From Lactifluus volemus (taxonomy: Eukaryota > Basidiomycota > Agaricomycetes > Russulales > Russulaceae): 64,000 nucleotides of DNA. Below the pieces are notes generated by a model that did not search any database, was not told the DNA's origin, and worked only from the letters and a program-made list of their open reading frames with translations. Below are positions 19,157 through 32,000 of this stretch, piece by piece. Position 1 is the first letter of the stretch. The number at the start of each line of letters is the position of its first letter. The stretch is from positions 48,648-112,647 of the forward strand of contig WTXI01000116.1 of the NCBI GenBank assembly GCA_022376515.1. Reading direction: 5' to 3'. The translations under genes and the position numbers were made by a program.

Positions 19157-19385
19157 CCGTGCCTACGGCACGGGACAGAGCTTGCGGGGGCTGCGCCCCC
19201 GAAGTCAAGGCGTTGCTGGGCGGGTGCTGACAAATAGTGACTAAGCAATGACCGGTTTTGGGACTGAGCTGTTTTATATTATGGACAAGCTCTTGTCCAT
19301 GCCTACGGCACGGGACAGAGCTTGCGGGGGCTGCGCCCCCGAAGTCAAGGGGTTGCTGAGAAAGTGCTGACCAATATACCGTTTT
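19157..19385. repeat. ~140-bp tandem repeat, right part
   Basis: GCCTACGGCACGGGACAGAG recurs at 19161 and 19301, a 140-bp period. Each unit has two short palindromes: CCGTGCC-TAC-GGCACGG at the element 2 insertion point (the second unit keeps only the inner part) and CGGGGGC-TGC-GCCCCCG. About two units, the first split by element 2. Confidence 0.82.
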
Positions 19386-19431
19386 TGGCAATCAACTTCC
19401 TTTTTTGGCACCGTTCTGTTTGTTTTCTCAC

Positions 19432-19501
19432 CTGTTGTGGTCGATTACTTCAGCAATGACAGCTATGTGACCTGCACGAGGGCTAGCCTTGAGAAACACA
19501 G
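19432..19501 (-). pseudogene. eL14 ribosomal protein remnant, copy A, exon (part 1)
   Basis: Reads AVFLKASPRAGHIAVIAEVI then DHNR on the - strand, the KOW-like N-terminal segment of 60S protein eL14, with splice sites on both sides (CAG before, GTGAG after). Preceding exon is at 22231-22270, separated by a 2.66-kb insertion in the intron. Downstream exons are missing, so it is a dead fragment. Confidence 0.7.
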
Positions 19502-19550
19502 CTGTACAAGTTTTAGTTGTTGGAACGGGAGATGAAAGTAGTCCCAACTT

Positions 19551-22213
19551 TTTTTTTTTTTTTGACAAGCGATGTATTAGGTAGACGAAGATAGTAACTA
19601 TGTTACCTAACAGCTCTAACCTAATGCGCTGAAGCGGGCCGTAGTGGTCCGGGCTCGGAGGGAGGGCAAAAAATGCGTTTACGCACACCCCTGTTACGGG
19701 GTAGTGTGGGGCTCAGGAGGCGGATATTTCCGCGTTTACTACCCACTAAAAAACCTCTTCTCGAGTAATGAGAATCCTGGTATTTCTTTTAAGGGCATTT
19801 TCCCAGGTTGTTTTAGCCCTATGTCACTGATTTCACTTGTAAGATTTTTGTCGCCGCTATCTTATCATCGGCAATTCTTTTGAAAAAATTCCGCATTTCT
19901 CGACATTGGAGCGGGTGTGGTCGGTCTTTTATTGATTTTTCCTTTCAGCGTTTTTCAATTTTGGGGCTGGTATGATATTTATCTTGATTCACTCTCTCGC
20001 ACATAGGGCCCATCTCTAGCGGTTTTCATCATTGCAGACTTGTCATTGCTCCGGGGTCGAAATCGCGCTTATTACTGGGATGGCCAGATCGGTTTGGGAT
20101 AAATGCCTGTCCCCAGACATCCTCTATGGGCTAAGTGTACAACCATCGCATTATTCGTCTGCCAGTTATCTAGATTCATTGGGCAGGAGGAGGGGCGATT
20201 CCGGCTTTGGGTCCATCCCTCACAGGGCAATTCCTTCGTGGTTTTCACTCGCTCATCGCGACTTGGTGCCTAATGAGATACTAGTACATGATCAAAGTAT
20301 GGGGAACTGTGCGATACGGGGATCTCCAGGGTATCTAGATAAGTGAAGCATTCTATCATGCCGGTCCATGCCACCATCCTCGACACATCGTTCTCCGTGT
20401 CTTCCTCACGTTTGCGTAGAACTCAGGTACCATCTCTTTGGCTCCATTCGATTTCGGTGGTCACAGGTATTCAAGTGGTGGTGGTGAGGGATAGACAGGC
20501 CCTTTCAAGGCGTCAGGTAAGGGGTCGATTCTGCAATCAGAGAGGGTGGGCAATGAAGTGTCGGTGTCGACTTGGAGGGAAGATGTCGTGGCGCATTTCG
20601 GGGTGGAGAGGTACGCAGTGATGATGTGCTCGCCTGTTTAGAAAGCGGACTCCGCAGGGGTGGCTGGGTGGCAGAAGAGACGCAGTATCATGTGATATAC
20701 AATTACTGAACGCGAGAGCGGACGGCGGATGTGATTGTCGCTAGTTCGCAACAGGTGAAACTCTGACGGGTGCGCTTGGAGATCTTCCTTGGGCTTAGCA
20801 ACTTTTTCGTCCTGTGACTGAGCACTCACTTCCGAGTCAGATGAGCCCATGCTGGACGTGTTAGGATCAGGCAGGTGACCTGCTTTGAAAACTTCTAGGG
20901 ATGTCCTCGTAACGCGAACGTAGTTGCCAAGACTTATAGCAGTACTGATCGGAGCGTATATTGGCATCGCCATTTTGCTGCCCGTATCAGACCCCAAGAA
21001 AGGGGCGTCGAATGTTCCAGTGGCTATCTGCCGGTGCATCTGGGTGGTGACATGGTGGCGAGTCGAATATGGTTATGATTCACCGGCTCTATCAGCTCCG
21101 GATTGTCCTCGAGTCAAGGTGTCAGAAAAGAGATGAAGGAGTAAGTAGCGTGGTTGGCACGCCTTTGGGCGGAAGGTCGACGGGGGATGGAACGTGACCA
21201 GCATGTCCGAACGAAAGTGTTGACAGTTCTTCAGGTGCCATATTAAGACGAGTGAAATGACTGTCGATCGACTGTGCACCTATATGTATGTGGTAGAACA
21301 AGTTGGAATGGAAATCTCAGACTCAACGTTGTGGCCGTTGCAGGACAGCATGGCGGGTATCGGGATGGAATCTAGCAGTGTGTGGGCCAATAAAGGCGTG
21401 CCCCAGTGAGAAGGCAGATGAGGATAGCTCTCTTAGAGCCTTTGAGCCCGAAAGCTTGCAAGACAGGTGGGAGTTTGTCTGTGGGACAGGGAGCGTGATG
21501 TGGGCCGGGGAGCGGTGGTCGTTGTTTTGTCAGTGGGTGCCCCACACCTCGAGGTCGGCGTTTTCTGCCTTGGGGTGGGGAGTTGCTTCCGGGTTCCCTG
21601 AGGGAGCGTGTCATGTGGATTGTGTAGGGTTGCAGGGGTTTTGGGGGGGGGGGGTTGGTCATTTGTTCTCTTCGGGGTTTGTTCTGAGAGGGATTCAGAG
21701 AGGGCTCTCTTCCGTTTTTGGGATTGGTTCGTGAGGGGGGGAGGTGTCTTCCATGTTGATTAAGGATTTGGGGTGGGTTGGTTGAGGGCTGTTGTAGCGT
21801 TCGGCGTGTGCTGTCGGGGACGGGTGGCTACCATTTTGGATAGTGTACCTTACGTTTTCAGGTGGTTGGTTTTCGGGTTTATGTTGGGTGGGCGGTTAGC
21901 GGTTGGTTCTCTAGGGGGGGGTTGGTGTGGGGGCTCAGCGTTCAGTGTTTATAGTTTTATTCTAGGTGGTTACTACAGGGGGGTCATTGTTTAGGTTACG
22001 GGGTTATGTAGGACCTGTTAGGTGGTCTGGGGGGGTCTCCCGTGTGGGTCTCTTGGGTCTGAGAGTGTTTTAGGTTTATTTGTTTCTGGAGGGGTCATCT
22101 CCTGGGGGGGCGGGTTTGGTCTCCGAGAGTGAGTTGTGCTCTTCCTCAACCTTGTCCTCGCCGAAGCGAGGGATTGCCAAACCATGGTGGTGGTTTGGTT
22201 TCAAGGTCCCCCC
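19551..22213 (-). mobile_element. Non-LTR (poly-A tailed) retrotransposon insertion, internally deleted
   Basis: 2,663 bp beginning with a T-run on the + strand (poly(A) tail of a - strand element) and flanked by a 15-bp direct repeat AAGTAGTCCCAACTT (19536-19550, 22214-22228). The paralogous eL14 copy at 34663-34677 has the empty site with one copy. The 5' end (right) starts GGGGGGACC, has a CCTCGC-TTCG-GCGAGG hairpin and a short Pro/Arg-rich ORF start near 22184. No reverse transcriptase is visible, so it is a deleted or non-autonomous LINE-type copy. Confidence 0.8.
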
Positions 22214-22230
22214 AAGTAGTCCCAACTTAC

Positions 22231-22270
22231 CCCGGCCAACCTCTACGAAGAGAGGGAAATTTGATTCAAA
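22231..22270 (-). pseudogene. eL14 remnant, copy A, exon (part 2)
   Basis: FESNFPLFVEVGR followed by GTAAG; joined across the intron it reads into the exon at 19432-19501. Confidence 0.6.
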
Positions 22271-22281
22271 CTGGGATAAAC

Positions 22282-24050
22282 AATGTCAGATGAGTCCCAC
22301 GCTCATTGAGAGCTCCGCCTGCAGATCTAGAAATCGTCAAGCCATTGGTGGTGCATCAAACACCGTAAAGTGGTATCCATGTAATAAACAGGTCTGATCG
22401 CCTCAGGTGACATGGCACGACTGTTTCTCTGTTTCTGCAACATTCGGACGCATGAAAGTGTCTTGAAGTTATGTTCGTTGTTGTCGAAGAATGAAAGTTT
22501 GAGCGGAGTCTCAATGAGATAGCTGACAACTCTTCCCACGATCCAAACTCCCCTCTGCCGCACGCAGATCGGGGAGTTAAAAAAAAGCCACGTAGGGAAA
22601 AAAACCCTAATATACACCTCCTTCCCCAAAGGCGTGTATGAACATTTTGCAGTCGCATGCGAAACTTTGGCTTCGAAGGGTGAGCGCTGCGCAGAAAGAG
22701 TTGGTTCAGCTAAAAGATGACCATCGACGTATTGCTACGAGTGCCATTCCTTCGGTGTCTTGGTCGTGCGCCCATCAGACACAAGCATGGTGTTACCCTA
22801 ATTGGGTTGCTTCGCAATTTCTCACTGCGATACCGTGACCTCACATACCACGTGTCAACGCATATACCCGTGTTCCACTCTCAGCTTCTTAGACCCTCAT
22901 TGAATCTCAAGTCACCCTCCGGTTCGTCAACTCACGTCCTACAGGCCTCAAGGTTCACACGGCCATCAAAGCGTCCGCATATATCCCTGACAGTAATTCC
23001 ATCCACATGGTTAGCAGCGTCTCCTTGTAGCTCTCATTTCTGACTCGCGGTCCCGACTGGGCAGTAACTTGTACTCCGAGCGGGAATTCGTTCAGTGGTA
23101 CTTCAGTGAAGACTTGTTCTCAAAGACGTGGGAGCATCTTGGCAGGTTTTGATAAGATTTTAGAGAGAGTAAGGATTGGCTCTGTGAAAGGATAGGGAGG
23201 AGAAGCCCGGGAACGCTAGGTGCGTGGCGCCACCACCCCTCTCATTTCTTCTACGGTCATCCTTACCTTCTGTTTCTCTAGTTACTTGTTTGTTAATCCA
23301 TGACGTTATCGTTATGTCGTCCAAATACAAATTGTAGCTGTCATACCGACACGGCGTACACGATACACGCTCTTGTGTTGCCCTAGCTTCATTTCCGGAC
23401 AGTCATAAATTGTACTCCATGAAACTAACTCTTGGCGTCCCTCAACATACCGATGCAATGGCCAGCCTCAAGAGTACCCGTTGGAGGTATAGCTGCAGGC
23501 GGCTCATCAGGGTGTCCACGGAACTTCGTGGCACAGGCAAGACCTGGCTCGGGCACATTGCAACTCGCCTCCCAAACAAACAATATACAAGACGGCTAAG
23601 GATTGAACCTTACTCACCGTTTTCTTCATGAAGGGCTTCCAAAGTCCGGACCAGATCCGAGCCTTGGTAGCGAACAGTATGTCTTGTTGGTCAGCGTAGC
23701 GAAAGTTGGATTACTGTAAGCATATTAATCTCTGGTACACAAGCCACTGCATCCCGAGATGTCTTTGGACAGCTGCAGTATCCTCCACAAGTCAGAAAAT
23801 GATGTCTCAGATGAAATACTCGATGCCCTCAGCGACTTCAGCAAGAAAGAGAGTACCTGAGCAAGAGACAAAAACTAGGCTCATCCGAGACTCCGAGAAG
23901 GGTAATGCGGTGGTGGGGTTTACGCAGTGACCCAGATACTAGTACCTGACTTGATATTGAAGACGACTCATAGTACTGGCCGTACCTCAGACAGACTCGC
24001 TGGCGGTAACTGAATTCGAAAGATACAAATTTGCGTATATATATGTGACT
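22282..24050. repeat. Duplicated 3' flank of NACHT-WD40 copy 1
   Basis: No gene recognised. 22440-22780 matches 34820-35280; 22770-23400 matches 46970-48060 and 57050-57700; 23340-23960 matches 37440-37900 and 57640-58290. These are the spacer parts of the ~10-kb array unit. Confidence 0.7.
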
Positions 24051-25874
24051 CTATTTAGATGAACTGTGAATGTACCCCATAGCCCAATTTAATCCATACA
24101 CAAAATTCGACAGATCTACCTCCATTCTATCTTTGCCACCAACCCAGACTGTGTTTGCTCTATGAAGGTATGGCCGGTGAATGGGAGGAATCCACAACAG
24201 GAGTTCTTTATCTTCCCCATACATCCACCCATCACTACTGACTGGGAACTTGTCCATAATGTGATCTTTCTCAATATCTTCTGCTCTGAGCTTCCCTACA
24301 TGAATCGTGTGATCTCGTAAGGCCGAGGTGATAGGCTGCCTATCATGAGTGGACGCACCAGAGTTTGTCGATTGAGCAAATTCGGTAGATGAGCTCACAA
24401 TATCCTGTCCTGTTGTGGCATCCCACATGCGAATCGTGCAATCTCCCGAGGCCGAAACGATCCGCTGTCCGTCTGGTGAGAATGCAACCGAGTTGACCCA
24501 TTCAGTGTGTCCAATAAACGGCCCGCTACGGCCACTCCTGTTGCAGAATCCCACAAGCGAATCGTGCGATCGTTCGAGGCCGATGCAATGCGCCGCCCAT
24601 TCGGTGAGAATGCAATGGAGGTGATGATATGGGCATGTCCAGTAAACGGGCCGACTACTGCTTGTCCTGTCACAGAATCCCACACACGGATCGTGCGATC
24701 GAACGAGGCTGAGGCGATTCGCTGTCCGTCCGGTGAAAACACGACAGATTTGACGGATTGAGTGTGACCAGTAAATGGACCTGCTACGACCTCCCTGTCG
24801 CAGCATCCCATACTCGAATTGTGCGGTCATTTGAGGCAGAGGCGATGCGCTTCCCGTCCGGCGAGAATGCAACAGAGCGGACCCAATCAGTGTGTCCAGT
24901 AAGCGGGCCTACTACAACCACTCCCGTCCTGGCATCCCACACGCGAACCGTGCGATCTCCCGAGGCCGACGCTATGCATTGTCCGTCCGGCGAGAATGCA
25001 ACAGAGTGGACATCATCGGTATGTCCAGTAAACGGGCCCACTATAACATTTCCTGTCACGGTATCCCACACACGAATCGTGCGATCTCGCGAGGTCGAGG
25101 CGATCCGCTGCCCTTCAGGCGAGAACGCAACAAAAAGGACCCAATGGGTGTGACCAGTAAACGGACCTGCTGTGGTTTCTCCTGTTGCGGCATCCCACAC
25201 ACAAATTGTGCAATCTGCAGAGGCCGAGGCTATCCGTTGCCCATCTGGTGAGAGTGCAACAGAAAAGATCGATTGGGTATGTCCGGTAAACGAGGTCCCT
25301 GCCACTCCTTTTCTGGGATGCCACACGCAAACCGTGCAATCTCCCGAGGCCGAGGCAATGCGCTGCCCGTCAGGTGAGACTGAAATAGAAAATATGGAAG
25401 ATGTGTGTCCAGTAAATGGGCCTGCTACGATCTGACTTGTTTCGGAATCCCACACGCAAATCGTGCGATCGAGCGAGCCTGAGGTGATGCGTTTCCCGTC
25501 CGGTGAGAATGCAATAGAGTAGATGGCATTGGTGTGTCCAATAAATGGGCCGGCTACCACCTTTCCTGTTGCAGAATCCCACACACAAATCGTGCGATCG
25601 TCAGAGGACGAAGCGACATGCTTCCCGTCCGGTGAGAATGCAACACACATGACCGGATCGGTGTGTCCAGTAAACGGGCCCGCTATGGCCTCTCCTGTTG
25701 CAGCATCCCACAGGCGAATCGTGCAATCTTGAGAGGCAGAGGCGATACGTTTCCCATCTGATGAGAAGGTAACAAAGAAGACCGCGCCGATGTGTCCAGT
25801 AAACGGGCCTGCTATGACCTCTCCAGTTGCGGCATCCCAAACACGAATCGTGCGATCGTCCGAGCTGGAGGCAA
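24051..25874 (-). pseudogene. NACHT-WD40 copy 1, 3' part (WD40 repeats 3-14)
   Basis: C-terminal part of the gene whose 5' part is 29082-32501. Holds WD40 repeats from the second half of repeat 3 to repeat 14 plus the family C-terminal tail ([20 protein letters not shown]). The right end stops at the TIR of a 3.2-kb insertion inside repeat 3. Two one-base frameshifts, near 24796 and 24525, lie in short homopolymers (CCCC to CCC, GGG to GG relative to copy 2). With the insertion the gene cannot make the full receptor. Confidence 0.9.
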
Positions 25875-28800
25875 CATCAGAAAAAGTGACAGCCGGATAT
25901 ATGGAAATACATGACATCGTAATAGTTACAAGTCCGGATTTGCTAAGTATTGAAGACTACAGTATATGCAGCCAAGAGTAGATTGAAAAAAAAGTCTCAC
26001 ACCACAATATATGAGATGGGGTCACACTGTATCTGACAAGCAGGTCTTGTTATCTGCCCTGCACTGGGCCAAGGGAATTGCAGTCACAATACAATGTGAT
26101 ACAGGACTTGCCGGTGACATTGGCATAGGGACAACAGAAATGTGGTCTCAATGTAATGCACAAACTAAATTTCATCATGAATACAAGTAATGTGATACAG
26201 AATACTTTGGACTATGTCCTCTACATAGGACTACATTCAAAGGCATAGCATGTAGTACTCATTGTCTGCAACCAAGTCTCGAGTCTGAGACTCCGCCGAC
26301 TCGGAGCTTGCCTGCCAGTGCTGGGATGGCCCGGGTCACCCAAGCTTGCTCACTACGAGCTTCACACTTGGCCAACATCATTCTCTTTCATCTACTAGTA
26401 TGTAGTGTCTCTTGTCACAGTCTGGAAGCTTGTACTTTGTTTTTGAAAGTGATTCATTCTCTGTCTTAACTCATAACTCAAGGGGAAGATTGCACGCGCT
26501 GGACCTACTACCGTGGCCCAAGCCACCAGACTGGTACTTTTCACTTTCTCCACTCCGGGCCGCCGGCCGTTGTAGCTCCCTTGAAACTTCACGCTCTCTT
26601 GCCCTCTTTCCCATGGCGCACCTCCCCACCCAAGCCACTTAGCCACTACCGATGAGGACACGTTGCCTCTATTTCAACTACCATGCTCACCACCGAAACC
26701 TCTTTTGCGTCCGCGATGGAGTTCTCGAGTACTCCGGCACTCTTCTTCCACCACGGCCATCCGCCTCCAACATCCCTCTCCCAAGCTCGATGTCTGTGTC
26801 ACCTCCTGCACCACCATCACTACTTCCCGCACGCAGGAGCGTGATATTGCTCTCCGAAGCACTCTTTTGATGAGTCATCCGGGTCGTCCGAAGTATCAGC
26901 TACGAGTACAAACACTGCAAGGCGCGCGGGATGGTGCACGGGCTCGTAGCTGCCCCGCAAGATGACGTGGATGCTGTTGTACATTGGAATCAGAGCATAT
27001 ATTAGCGCATATAGGTTGCTTTCGGGCTGCCTTACCCTCTGGTGCGTCGACGGAGCCCTCGAACTGTGTGATGGTGATACGTCTGACTTAGAACGGGTGG
27101 CCAAAGATGCTGAGACCAAAAGTGCGGCAGCCCTCAATGCTGCTGTTGAGCGGAGACCCTCTCTACCATTATCCACAGTTAGAGTCAGTCCCTTCTATGT
27201 TCTCCATTTATCCCTTGCAACTCAGCATCATTACAGCCTTCACGAGAGGACTCTGCCAGCAATGCTTCCCCCCCGTCAACTCCCCTACAGCATGTCAAAC
27301 TTGGTTCAAGTTCCTGTCCTCCCACACCGGGCTCGCATCAGCCGGCCTTTCCCATGCACTACATCCGAAGCAGCCAATCCAGACAGGAGGAGGAGAGGGG
27401 GGGGGGGGGGGCGAAGGGCTTCGGGTTCGTGTCCGTCAGAGTCAGGTGAGGCTTCGCTCTTTAACGAACGGCTTGTCGAAGAGTAGACTTTCGGGCCTTC
27501 GTTCTTCGTCGTCCTTGTTGACATCATCACCACCCAACAGCGCCTCTGTACCTGGAGGCACGGCTGATTCGCTTTTTGGCCTATGCTTGCGCTGACGTTT
27601 ACGAGCGTGCTTGCCCATTACTTGTCACAGAGTGTCGAGTCGAGCATGGATTTTTCGAACCCGGCCCGCGTTGTTCCGTCCCAAGTCGATGTTCCGGTCT
27701 TTCCCGCTGTGAATCGTATCTTTATCTTGATCTCCACAACAATTTTATGACTGGTTTGCGCTGATAGATGGCTCAGTGGTGCATAGCCAGGAGGCACACT
27801 TGCGACAGGCTTGTCGGCCGCATCGATCAGGTCGATACAGAAGTTGCGAGTACGTTGGATAGGCAGAAAAGCGTGGAGGAGGGCGGTAAAAGTCTGCAAG
27901 ACGCAAGTCAAAAGTTCGTTGGATGAGCGGGTGCGTATTGCCTTCCTCACACATCTTTCGGACGCATAGAGGAGCTTGATATTTGTGTCGTCATTTTACA
28001 AGATCAACTGGTGGAGTTGCAAACAGCTATGCTACACACTCGAACTCGTCGACCGCAAACAACGTATGAGCGTCGCGATGTGCAATAACAGCGAAGTTTG
28101 CGGTGCGCTCACGAAGCTATCCGAATCGGTCGAGGCGATCATCCCCAAGGGCAAGTCTCTCGCTAACGCCAACGGGGACATTGGCGATCTCGTCGAACAA
28201 GAAATGGTCGGCGCCACAAGGGCGATCGAGGCTGCGACGCAACGCCTTCAACAGTTCATGGCGCGTCCGCACGACTCGACGCACTTCTCCACCATCGATC
28301 TGCAAGTCCACAACTCGACCCTAGCCGCCGCTCTGGCGATCACCAACGCGATCGCGCGTCTGATCAAAGCGGGGACCGACTCGCAGCAAGATATCGTCGT
28401 GCAGGGCAAGGATGCCAACTCGACCCAACAATTTTACAAGCGAAACAATCGGTGGACCGAGGGGATGACCTTGGGATACTTTCAGGAACTGAGAATGCGA
28501 TGCGCCTGCTCAATCACCCTGGTGAGTCGCCCGTTCTCCAGACGTTCTTAATAATCAAATCTGTCTGTTCCAAGCTTCATCAACCGTTGCCTAATACGTG
28601 TTCTCCTTTGTCAGCGGTGTGGGTAGTGCCATCTCCCTAATCATCCTGCAGACAAAGAGCTCAAGTGGGAGGAGGAACACCATGTAAGTGCAAATTGTTC
28701 TCGACATGAGGTTTCTGTTTGTGGATCCTAGGCATGCTGTGGATGCCCCACCTTCCTTAATGAGATGAATTATTTGTTCTGCAATTATATCATGATGTCT

Positions 28801-29081
28801 GGCCTGAAACATGCTTATTTTGAGATGTAACACAAAACTGTACTAGCAAATTGTTGTACATGGCAGTACATGAGTCAAGCTCAATACATTCCCATACAGT
28901 AGAGATTCACAATGTACTCAAGTATATTCTAATAAATGGTAATACATGGTCTGCATCAACTACATTTCAATGTCAGCCGTTTCACAATGCATTCTGTTGC
29001 AGGACTGGCAAGACATACAACAAATGTGGTATTATATATCATAATACATAATTATATAGTGGGCCATCTTTTTTTCTGATG
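25875..29081. mobile_element. 3.2-kb TIR element carrying host gene fragments, inserted in WD40 repeat 3
   Basis: Ends are inverted: CATCAGAAAAA at 25875 and TTTTTCTGATG at 29071-29081, with weaker matching for about 29 bp. Flanked by AA on both sides, a possible 2-bp duplication. The empty site is known from copies 2 and 3. No transposase is visible. The middle has several coding-like pieces on +, including a Sla2/HIP1R-like fragment. This looks like a non-autonomous, Pack-type DNA transposon. Superfamily not assigned. Confidence 0.78.
28080..28467 (+). pseudogene. Sla2/HIP1R-like I/LWEQ (THATCH) domain fragment inside the TIR element
   Basis: Reads GDIGDLVEQEM, ATRAIEAATQRLQQFMA, then DLQVHNSTLAAALAIT, and FYKRNNRWTEG: the conserved helical core of the actin-binding I/LWEQ domain of Sla2/End4 endocytic adaptors. 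Similarity stops abruptly at about 28467. Upstream on + (27780-27910, 27960-28050) there are coiled-coil-like segments (DQVDTEVASTLDRQKSVEEG) broken by a stop and a likely intron, perhaps from the same gene. It is a captured fragment, not a full gene. Confidence 0.8.
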
Positions 29082-32000
29082 AATGTGTTGCCCGTTCGGT
29101 GAAAATGCAACGCATCTGACGTAACTCTTGTGTCCAGTAAATGGTCCCGCTATGACCTCTCCTGTTGCGGCATCCCACACGCAAATCGTGCGATCGGCCG
29201 AGGCGGATGCCATGCGTTTCCCGTCAGGCGAGAATGCGACAGAGAAGACTTCTTTGGTGTGTTCAGTAAACGGTCCCGCTACAATTTCTCCCGTCGTAGC
29301 ATCCCACACCCGAATCGTGCAATCTCTCGAAGCTGATGCGATGCGTTGCCCATTTGGCGAGAATACAACAGAGTTGACTGGTCCGTCATGTGCTTGAATA
29401 GTCATTTCCAATGCTGGCCAATTAGGCAACCGTCCGCGTTTCAAAAACAATGTGTGAGGAAAGAGGCGAAGATGGTGCTCAGTGATGTGGGAAGAGGATG
29501 GCGCGAAAGGTAGAGCAGATATATAAATGTGGGGGACACTTCTTGATATCGCCATCCCGAAATACCGCACAAAAGCGAATGCATCATCCACAAATGCTAA
29601 CAGATTCTGAACCTCTGATTGGAATGATCGCTGTAATTAGACCCAATAGTTACAACATGTCCTATAACATGATAAGAGCCGCCTACCTTCTGCTGATCAG
29701 ACCGCAACCATGTGTTCAGGGATGACAATGCTCGTGATGCAAGACCGACACTGCTCTTGATGCTAAGCACTTCCAGCCAAAAGAAAAACCTTGTCTCGAA
29801 CAGCAATCGGAGTTGTGGAACAAGGTCCTGTTCAACACCAAGATGTTCTAAATGATCCCCCCAAAAAACGCAGCCATATGATAGAGCAGGCGGGACATAT
29901 TTGGCAATTCGAGATTCCAAATCTGGCACGTCCCTGTTGGCAACGTATGACGATTCCAGTTCACAAATGTTGAATTTGAGGTCATTCAGCATTAATCCAA
30001 GACAGGAATGTGCAAGCTGACGGTGAGCCCTGCCAAGGTCGATGTGAAATACCCCACTCTTCTCATCGGCCAGGAAGTCACGAAATGAGGTGTGGAGAGG
30101 GATGATCGGGAGGGTATCGTCGGATGAGGTCACGTTACTGAGAAGTGAGCCAAGGTGACGGAGCATCTCAATAACGCATTCAGAATCCTCAGGGTCAGGG
30201 TCTTCGGGGTCATCCTGGGGTGCATGTCGTCGCAGAGTAGTCAATGAACGGATAGAAAGCGGAACGAGAGCAGCAAAAAGCTGCCCCATCACGGAACGAA
30301 ATAGGGTCTGTGCTGCAACTGGCTTGAAGTACCCTTCCAGAACTTCTCCATATAGCTGGTCCAAAGGATCTTGCCCATCCCGACCTCGAGAGTGCCCCAA
30401 CAGACGCTGTATCACCTGCTTCCTGCTAAACCCAAAGCTAGGAGGAGGATAGTTTATTAGCCCTGAAGCAACGGCTGCCCACTGAAACAACCCTTCCGCT
30501 GCCTTTGCGAGTTCAACACCATGTCGTTCGAACAGGTTCAAAGGGAGTTCGCTCCGGAGATATAATCCAATATCTTGCTCCGTCTTTGCAGCCAGTTTGT
30601 GATCGTCCATATAGAGGGTGCGTACCGACATCGCATTACAGAACGCACGTTCGATTCCGTTCTCCGGCCTCGAGGTGATGAGGATACGGAAATTGGATGG
30701 GAACTCGAACAGATGTTGAGCCAGAAACTTGTGCAACCCGTTTGGACCGATCACATCACCACTCTCATCCAATGCATCGATCACGACAAGAATTGGGTCG
30801 CTAGACTGAACGTTCTTGACTGGTTCGAGGAGAAGGGATTCGAAGAGTGTGCGATAATGTCGAGTATTACGAAGAGACGGATCATTCTTCAGTACCTTCC
30901 CGAGCGCTAATTTGAACGGAGGATAGCGATCGGACAGATCGCGAGCGAGCGTCGTGAATAGTTGATAAGCTTCATCTTTCGATCCCTCTTTCCGCAGAAA
31001 CGCCAAGTAAGTGCAGAGGCACTTATTCTGGAATAGACGTGCGACCTCATGAACGATTGAAGACTTTCCTGTGCCTGCTTGGCCGAGGAGCACGAGCCCA
31101 CGCTGAGATTCAGGACTCTCGACCCACTTGACGATATGATCCAAAAAGTCTTCGCGTGTGCCCGGAAGACATCGCTTCCCATCGCCATATCGCCAACCTC
31201 CTTTATAAGGTAATTCTCTGATTTTTGCGTCCAATTCTTTGTGCCCCTCGTCAAGAAGATTGTCCGACAGTCGTATTACTATTAGGACTACGCACCAGCT
31301 TCTAGCACGGCAATCCCAGTGACGACGGCAGTACGCGCGAGGAAATTATCTCGCAGTCGAGCGAGACTTGTGCGGTACTGATCAACTTTCGCATCAACTT
31401 GGCTCACGACATTCTTCAAAGTCCGCTTTCCTGAAAATCGAATGTCCATGATGGATGGCCAATAAGAGAGGCCAAGATGACGTACCGACTCGCACATTCT
31501 CCGCATACGATATGATAAATTTGGCACATTCCGAGACGCACTCCAGCATCTCATCCAGGATTCTTGCCTGAGTAGACGCTGGTTCCATGTTCTTCAAGGC
31601 ATCCGCCTCCCTTGCGAATTCAAACCCATCCTGTATAGCCTTGAGTAGTGTTTGGACGTTGTCGTCACGCTGAAGCTGGAGTAGTAAAGTCTGGCAATTG
31701 ATGAGATCCATTGAACGCTCCCTGTCCTCCGCCAAGGCACGGAGACGCACCTCGGGAATCTTTGAGAGCAGCTTCCATGCCAGCTGTGCATGTGGGAGCA
31801 ACTGAAGCGCAAAAGCTAGCTCAGCGAAACAACAGATGCGCAAAATCGATATGAGACATACATCTGCGATTGGACCGATAGCGTCGAGTACTTGCTTGAT
31901 AACACCAATGGCACCCTTCCATGCCATCATTGTATCCATAGCGTTCATGGCTTCCTCGGCACGGTCAACAGCACGTGAGATCTCCGTGTGGCCAGCTTGT

